64,000 bases of DNA, from positions 1 to 64,000 of the forward strand of contig NW_003546654.1 of the NCBI RefSeq assembly GCF_000090795.2, in the 5' to 3' direction. Source of the stretch: Amphimedon queenslandica (Eukaryota; Porifera; Demospongiae; Haplosclerida; Niphatidae). The first letter of the stretch is position 1; each line of letters starts with the position of its first letter. Positions 58,493-64,000 of the stretch are shown one piece after another. The notes beneath the pieces were generated by a model. That model ran no database searches, was not told the DNA's origin, and saw nothing but the letters and a program-made list of their open reading frames with translations. The position numbers and the translations under genes are program-made.

Positions 58493-60463
58493 CTCACGGT
58501 CTGATAAGTGATCTTGTGATTCATTGACCAAAGGAAGAGGGAAAGTGGAAAGAGGAGGAGGTAAAGAGGGAGGGGCCAGAGAATGAGAAGGGACGAGAGG
58601 AGGTAGTTTCTGTGACTCTGGTCTATCCATATTGTTCACTTGGCTCTCCGATATCTCAAAATCAAAAAAACCCATTTCGTCACTTTTAGGTGCGGCATTC
58701 TTACTCGATACTATAGGATCCTGAGACTCGGAACAAGATTGGAACTTTTGAACTAAACTAGGCGTGATTTCATAGCCAATGTCGTCATCATCATCATTAG
58801 CTGTAGAACCATCATTGTTACTATTTATAGTCACAGCATCATTAATAGTAGATCCGTTATTGTTACTATTAATAGCAGTGATGTCATCGTTACTAATAAT
58901 AGTAGCACCATCACTGTTACTAATAATAGCAGCACCAACGGTCCCAGTTTGAGTATTGCCACTTTCCCCTCCATTAAGAATGCTCTCTTCTTCTCCCTCC
59001 TGCTGTAAATCCTTAGGATCTTCTTCCTGTAACTTGGCACTTCCATCATCATCATCTTGCTGCTGCTGCTGATTCCTGTCTTCTTTTTCCTTTAAATCTT
59101 TGTCTACTCCTTCTTCTTCTTGTTGCTGTGAGTTCTCTTCTTTTTGCTCTAAATCCTTCTCTTCCTCACCTTCTTGTCCTTGGCTACAGTTTGTCCTTGA
59201 ATCAATTGCTCCTCCTCCATTAGACAGATCCTCAAGTGCTTTGTGGCTTACCGTCTCCATTTCTTCTGAATCTTTCTTAGATTCTGAGGTATCCATTTTC
59301 AAAAGAGGATCATCATTATCAGTTTCATTTCTTGTCAAGGAATCCTCAAGCGTCTTCTCAGTGTTCTCTACAGCTGCTTCAGTTAAATCTTGATCCATTG
59401 TTTCGCTCAGCCCTACGTCCATAACTTCAGATGAATCTTCATCCATTTTGTCTGTCAAATCTCCATCTAAACCTTTAGCTACACCTCCTCCATCAGTCAT
59501 AGCTCCATCGTTATTCTCAGTTAGATCTTCATCCACAGCTTGAGTAAGATTATCATCTTTTAAAACTTCATCCACAGCTTGAGTAAGATCATCATCTTTT
59601 AAAACTTCATCCACAGCACCTGTCGTTGTCGTTGGTGTTGTTGTTGTTCCCTCGTTAACTATTGGACCCATAGCATCTCCTGGTGTTACTGTCTCTCCAT
59701 TTTCTGTTGGACTGCCACCTGAACTAACCTCCATCACATCCACTTCTTCCTGGCTTACTTCTATATTTGAGTCTTTGGAAATGTTTGAGTCTTTGGAAAC
59801 GTTCGGATCTTTTGAAGTCTCCAGTGGATTATTGTTATCGTCCATTAATACGACAATCTTACCATCCACAACTTTAATCGGAGCTATTGTTACTGATCTG
59901 TCGTCAGTGACAATGATTTCTTCATCCGAATTGAAACAATCATTATCATCATCTTCTTCATATCCACCATTATTATCACCATTATCAAGTACTCCTTCAT
60001 CATCATCATCATCATCATCTGTGGCTGGCCTCTTCTCCTTGCTGTGTGCCATCGTGAATCGGTCTATATCATTAAAGTCTTGACTGAAAGTTGGAGCTGC
60101 TTGAGTGAAATCAACGACGATGTCTACTACTTGAGGCACGACAACACTCATCTGATCGTTTTTAAAATTTCCTTTATTCGTAAAGTCATTTCGAGACTCA
60201 TCTACAGAGCTATCTTTGGTTAGAGGATCCTCCTTATTGGCTTTAGCCGCCTTGCTGCAAGCAGACCTCTTTCTATGTCTTGCTCTCTTTCGGCGCCTTT
60301 TCCTGCCAAAGGCAGAGGTGAAGACTAGGTCAGTCCTTGAGCACTGCTCAAAAAGCTCATCATAATCATCTTCCTCTTCATCCTCGGACAGCATTTCCAA
60401 TCCCTCCCTGTCATAATCCACTGGTTCTCTTTTCACATTAAGGCCCTCCCGGTCTGCCGCCAT
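56575..60463 (-). CDS. Large acidic low-complexity nuclear-type protein, function unknown
   Basis: Exons 60463-58498, 58403-57960, 57645-57391 and 57344-56575 give 1,144 residues. The start is the ATG at 60463 (MAADREGLNVKREPVDYDRE). The N-terminal part has a basic patch RKRRRKRARHRKR (likely nuclear localisation signal) and long acidic Asp/Glu and Gln runs, with short repeats (AVDEVLKDDDLTQ). It then reads GFFDFEISESQ. Exon 2 encodes the only globular-looking piece, with PPPKRRKTNRLEIS, LPGWDLREKIPQKQYFL and GPVWYHRFCVAGKSGSYGG, then SHCKSQ. The C-terminus is a 200-residue Ser/Thr/Lys repeat ending SRALEIMREFYIKQAYHNYG. I do not recognise the family. The open frame beyond 58498 runs into an (ATT)n intron tract and should not be translated. 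Confidence 0.75.
57690..57825. repeat. Satellite-like family 1 fragment in intron
   Basis: One truncated unit ending in a decayed palindrome (CCCTGTATTATAGTACAAGG, about 57798). Confidence 0.75.
57826..57950. repeat. Three tandem copies of a 41-bp unit
   Basis: GGTTTTTGCTTGTTACGGAT followed by TTCGTGACAATGGAACTAAT, repeated three times with two or three differences. It starts immediately after the family 1 fragment. It lies in an intron of the acidic protein gene. Confidence 0.9.
58404..58495. repeat. (AAT)n microsatellite filling an intron
   Basis: About 30 AAT units make up almost the entire 94-bp first intron of the acidic protein gene. Confidence 0.95.
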
Positions 60464-60583
60464 TTTTACTTCCACGTGAGAGGGTGTGACCTATTATTAG
60501 AGTTAACTAACTTTAATTAATAACTGTTGTGCTCATGCGCAGTTTGTTACTACCTACCACGTGCTTTATGGTAATGGTGGATG
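60464..60583. promoter_or_regulatory. Divergent promoter acidic protein / snoRNA host gene
   Basis: Contains CACGTG at 60473-60478 and 60558-60563 and an NRF1-like CATGCGCAG at 60534-60542. The start codon of the minus gene sits in an ATGGCGGC context. The first exon of the snoRNA host ends at 60583. Confidence 0.55.
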
Positions 60584-60607
60584 GTAAGTTGGTAGAGGGT
60601 TGCTAAG

Positions 60608-60674
60608 GAAAATGATGTGATTCTGATAGGGACAACTGAAATGCAATGAAGTTTCTATCGTAATCTGATTCCAC
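60608..60674 (+). ncRNA. C/D-box snoRNA candidate, SNORD74-like
   Basis: In host intron 1. Box C-like ATGATGT at 60612-60618, D' CTGA at 60635-60638 and box D CTGA at 60665-60668. The guide before D' reads GATAGGGACAA, complementary to TGTCCCTATC, a sequence I recall from the conserved 28S rRNA region targeted by SNORD74. Box C deviates at its last base and no terminal stem is clear, so this is the weakest of the three. Confidence 0.5.
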
Positions 60675-60837
60675 ATCTCTTTTTAAAATATTTATTAATC
60701 TTATACCTGTTTTTTTCTTATTTTTAATTAGATATTTTAGTCTCTATTAGCGAATATGGCTGGGTTAAATTCAAAAATATTGATGAATAGTAAGTGGTTA
60801 TATTGTTTTATTTAATATTATATTCTACATTGAGGAC

Positions 60838-60920
60838 ATTAATGTGATGAATACATAGTTCAACTGATGCTGTGAAGCATTTTGAAAGAAAAAAATCTTT
60901 CGCTCCTATCTGATATTGTT
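60838..60920 (+). ncRNA. SNORD80: C/D-box snoRNA, SNORD80-like copy 1
   Basis: In host intron 2. Box C GTGATGA 60844-60850, D' CTGA 60864-60867 and box D CTGA 60910-60913. The D' guide contains ACATAGTTCA and the D guide TCTTTCGCTCCTAT. Both match vertebrate U80/SNORD80 as I remember it (ACATAGTTCAGC; GTCTTTCGCTCCTATCTGAT). The D guide complements the AGGxGCGAAAGA segment of 28S rRNA, so 2'-O-methylation of that site is the inferred role. Confidence 0.8.
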
Positions 60921-61101
60921 CTCGTCCTTTTAATTAGAATCAATCAATATATTTAATAATCCATTTATTATTGTGTATGTTTTTTGTAGGTTTAATTTTG
61001 TAACAAATTGATCAAAATGAATGTATTTGGATCATGTACTTCAAAGAGACGAATTATTTTGATGATGTTAATGTAAGTACTTGACAAGTTATTGTGTTAG
61101 G

Positions 61102-61204
61102 ATGAGGTCATGTGATGATTACATAGTTCACCTGATGTGTCACATGACTTCCGTCATGTGACCGGTGATTGAAAATCTTTCGCCCCTAACTGATGCCCTC
61201 ATTG
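61102..61204 (+). ncRNA. SNORD80: C/D-box snoRNA, SNORD80-like copy 2
   Basis: In host intron 3. Box C GTGATGA 61112-61118, D' CTGA 61132-61135 and box D CTGA 61190-61193. The terminal stem is ATGAGG/CCTCAT. It has the same D' guide ACATAGTTCA as copy 1; the D guide is TCTTTCGCCCCTAA. Between D' and C' there is a perfect 10-bp hairpin GTCACATGAC/GTCATGTGAC that copy 1 lacks. Confidence 0.8.
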
Positions 61205-61605
61205 TGTAGCATGTGTCCTTATTTTAGCAAAGATCTTTAAAATTTTTATTGACCTTACAATTTTAATTTTTTTGACAGCAATATTTCAAAATTATATTAT
61301 GGCAGTGAATCCAAAATTCCTCAAGAAAGAGGTAAGTTTCATACTATAGATTTATCTATTTCTTTGTAGCAGTATCCTTGCTGTTTTTTCTTGATTAATA
61401 TTATTTTAGATTTAATTTTATTATGAGCCGTGAGGACATATACTTGGGAATCTCTCCGAATCAAAAATGACGAGAATTTCATTTTAAAATGACAAAACTG
61501 AGCTCACATGATTTCAGAAATAAAAATAAATAATAATAATAATAATACTGTGTACTATTGATACTTTAATTGCTATACATGATTATAATTATAATATTTT
61601 GATAT

Positions 61606-64000
61606 TTAAGTATTTAATATTTTTGTTTTTTCAGTAAATGATTCTTTAGGTACTACGTCCACTGGTGTAGTAGGTGCCACTTCGGTTAAGATGGTGTTCT
61701 CCTCCAGTAGTGAAAGTGCAGTTAAGTATTGCGTGAACTCTTCGAAGCTGACATGGCCATCATTATCTATAGAAAGATGTTAGAATAGAGTCTTGTTCCA
61801 TGATTGGATATTATTTTTATTATATTGAAGAAGTTCGAAACTATCCATAATATTTATAATTATAAATTTTTGTAATCATACATTGTCATGTTTAAAATTA
61901 CATTTTTTATCTATTAACATATAATAATTACAGCCTTACCTTGGTCCATTTCATTAAGGAGTTTCTCCATTTCTTTTCTTACTTCATCAGTTGCTGAGTG
62001 TACCATGCTATTATAGTGAAAGGGATAATGACTTTTAAAGTGAATGTAATGAGGAATTAGAATATATAACCATTCACTAACAATATTGTGAAAAGGTCGA
62101 TTCAGATATGTGTTGTGACTACTAATGCCCAGTGGATGAACTATAGCCCATGGTTCTTTCCAAAAAATGGCTCCAAAATCACCAAATTTTTATTACATTT
62201 TCTGATACATATTGATGTATTTATGCTGTGTAGAAAGTTTGAGGTGATTCCGACTTTAATTTTTTAAGTTACGGCCATTTTAAGAAAATGCTAAAATTCT
62301 GAAAAATACCCAAGGCTATATAGCCCATGGTTTTTTCCAAAAAATGGCTCCGAAATCACCCCAAATTTTTATTACATTTTCTGATACATATTGATGTATT
62401 TATGCCACGTAGAAAGTTTGAGGTGATTCCGACTTCAATTTTTCCAGTTATGGCCATTTTAAGAAAATGCTAAAATTCTGAAAAATACCCAAGGCTATAG
62501 CCCATGGTTTTTTCCAAAAAATGGCTCCGAAATCACCCCAAATTTTTATTACATTTTCTGATACATATTGATGTACTTATGCTGTGTAGAAAGTTTGAGA
62601 CGATTCCGACTTCAATTTTTCGAGTTACGGCCATTTTAAGAAAATGCTAAAATTCTGAAAAATACCCAAGGCTATAGTCCATGGTTTTTTCCAAAAAATG
62701 GCTCCGAAATAACCCCAAATTTTTATTATATTTTCTGATACATATTGATGTATTTATGCTACGTAGAAAGTTTGAGGTGATTCCGACTTCAATTTTTCAA
62801 GCTATACGGCCATTTTAAGAAAACACCAAAATTCTGAAAAATACCCAAGGCTATAGCCCATGGTTTTTTTCAAAAAATGGCTCCGAAATCACCCCAAATT
62901 TTTATTACATTTCCAGATACATATCGATGTACTAGTGCAAATCAATGGCCTACCCCAATTGAAGGGCAAAGTCCTGTAGTTCTGTCATGCTCAACTGCCC
63001 GTCATTGTTCTTGTCAATCGACTGAAATATCAGCTTAATTTGAGTCTCGTCTTGTTTGCCAACTTTATCCAACAGCGTCCTAAAGAGACAGAACCTTATA
63101 ATTAACTTCTTTACTATGCCTACAGTTACATTAGATATATATTCACTTACTGTGAGAAGTGTTTTCTGAGTGAACGGGATCCTTCGGAGGAAGGGGGTGG
63201 ACTCTCCTCACCAGAAGAAGACTCGTCAAGAATTTTCTTTTTTCTTAAAACCTGCATCTTACTACAAAAAGAATTAAGGAACATCAAATGTGTACAAGTC
63301 TTTCATGGCATTCTGTTGGGGTCATTGTTACAGTAATTGTGTTTAGTGTGTTATAATCTACTTAGGTGTCTCCCTGCTACTATACATGTAATTGAAGAAA
63401 TTAATGACAGCATAATACATAATAAGTGTATGAACATAATTCAATACAGCATCTTTAAAGCAATGGGATAATTTTTAAAAATCTCCTTATTTGATTAGCT
63501 AGAGATGAACAACATTGTCTAGTCCTTACCCAACAACCCCGGCTAGTTTCCTGACACTGTTCCAGCCAGGGTGCATCTCATGCTGGGCATCTTTCTTCAG
63601 AGCTTCTCTAAACTCTTCGCTACCTTTCTCTCCGGTGTGGCCCTGTCTTATCATGTGCATGCTCTTCCGTCTCAAGGTTGTCCTCTTCTTTATCGTGACA
63701 GGTACTGAGGGTGGGTGTGACACTGAGTGAGACCTGTTTGGGGTCTGTGGTAGAAAGTCAAGACTGTTCCGTCGTTTGTCCTGAGTCATGGCTCCGGAGC
63801 GAGTCCTGAAGACTTGGTCCTTCTTTGACTGAGTCTCCTCCCCCTCCTCCTCCTCCTCCTCGTTAATTGGTTCTATTATTGAGGGCAGCGGCTTTGGTGC
63901 TACGACATCTGTAGCTGTAACACTGGTAGTGTCACTAATGGTGTCTACTGGTACACTGGTGGAGTCTACTGGTACGCTGGTGGGGTCTACTGGTACACTG
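61606..64000 (-). CDS. EF-hand protein, 3' part (5' end outside window)
   Basis: Exons from the right edge to 63526, then about 63254-63150, 63080-62955, 62010-61941 and 61770-61606 (TAA). The first visible exon stays open to the window edge. It has short repeats (VPVDSTS units), an acidic run (NEEEEEEGEETQ), then KDQVFRTRSG and Ser/Arg-rich sequence (KRRNSLDFLPQ, RRKSMHMIRQ) with likely phosphorylation sites. It is followed by DESSSGEESPPPSSEGS. Two EF-hands end the protein: IFQSIDKNNDGQLSMTELQ and EMDQDNDGHVSFEEFTQYL, each with Asp-x-Asn-x-Asp-Gly-type calcium ligands. A calcium sensor with a disordered N-terminus is likely. I do not recognise the family. Confidence 0.75.
62140..62945. repeat. 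Satellite-like family 2 array, EF-hand gene intron
   Basis: Four and a half forward units with a spacing of about 177-180 bp between CCATGG motifs (near 62148, 62325, 62502, 62680 and 62859). Units differ by only a few bases. Confidence 0.9.

Larger units (their letters stand above)
60545..61535 (+). ncRNA. Spliced snoRNA host transcript (UHG/GAS5-like organisation)
   Basis: Five short exons defined by good splice sites: to 60583, 60732-60789, 60990-61072, 61279-61331 and 61410 to about 61535, with AATAAA at 61519-61524. The first three introns each contain one C/D-box snoRNA candidate. The exons carry no long frame. The best reading from ATG near 60568 ends after about 24 codons (VSISEYGWVKFK then stop). 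The expected job is to release snoRNAs from introns by debranching and trimming, with the spliced exons a by-product. The transcription start is not known; 60545 is a guess. It converges on the EF-hand gene. Confidence 0.7.

Noticed and set aside
58397-58497. Extension of the acidic protein into a run of about 35 Ile
   Set aside because: A good donor (GTGAGT) lies at 58497 and an acceptor at 58404; the Ile run is an (ATT)n intron.
1-64000. CRISPR arrays, tRNA or rRNA genes
   Set aside because: No direct-repeat/spacer pattern, no tRNA cloverleaf with A and B boxes, and no rRNA-like stretch was seen by eye; the spaced repeats are satellites.
1-64000. Retroelements or virus-derived genes
   Set aside because: No reverse transcriptase, integrase, capsid or envelope-like frame and no long terminal repeats were noticed; mobile DNA here is short DNA-transposon derivatives and satellites.

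Overview
The window looks like nuclear DNA from a compact animal genome, most likely a demosponge of the Amphimedon type. The coding repertoire is metazoan: INTS11, a BET bromodomain protein, TPCN2, SMYD, TM2D2, FIRRM, RALGPS and uridine kinase. Genes are split into many short exons with introns often of 45-200 bp. Intergenic gaps are only 100-300 bp, the non-coding DNA is AT-rich, and gene neighbours switch strand freely. The species is an inference; no database was consulted. A 10-base N run at 32982-32991 marks a draft assembly.

Layout. The left edge (184-3475, +) holds the 3' part of a RALGPS-type Ral exchange factor. INTS11, the Integrator endonuclease, runs leftward from 13178 to 3695 and carries an entire single-exon beta-helix/multi-pass membrane gene (6360-10196) inside one 4.6 kb intron. 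Across a 281-bp divergent promoter a BET protein (13460-21110) runs rightward, followed by a bHLH factor (21721-24803) and a TPC2 channel (25971-28654). A Rab-like gene with degenerate nucleotide-binding motifs (30548-28839, -) is divergent from a SMYD methyltransferase gene (30683-33573, +).

From 33.8 to 45.3 kb lies a tandem array of small secreted four-cysteine proteins that I read as ependymin-related. There are six intact genes plus several fragments. The array was built partly by segmental duplication that also copied the last SMYD exon, and one broken copy is split by a 786-bp hAT-type element with a perfect 8-bp target duplication. Then come FIRRM (45864-51438), uridine kinase (51695-53721), an orphan seven-helix receptor (54951-53929, -), TM2D2 (55112-55882), a large acidic nuclear-type protein of unknown function (60463-56575, -), and, divergent from it, a small spliced transcript whose first three introns each hold a C/D-box snoRNA. 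Two of these resemble SNORD80 and one resembles SNORD74. The right edge holds the 3' part of an EF-hand gene (-).

Non-coding DNA is dominated by simple repeats and by two satellite-like families (about 180-bp units). They share a core but differ in a palindromic module, and they sit in introns of at least seven genes. Several MITEs are resolvable by their inverted ends and target duplications.

The genes do not form one pathway, but nuclear RNA and chromatin functions (INTS11, BET, bHLH, SMYD, snoRNA host) and endolysosomal or membrane functions (TPC2, Rab, TM2D2) recur. Several pairs share divergent promoters with CACGTG E-boxes. Exon coordinates were read by eye from splice consensus and family alignment and may be off by a few bases.
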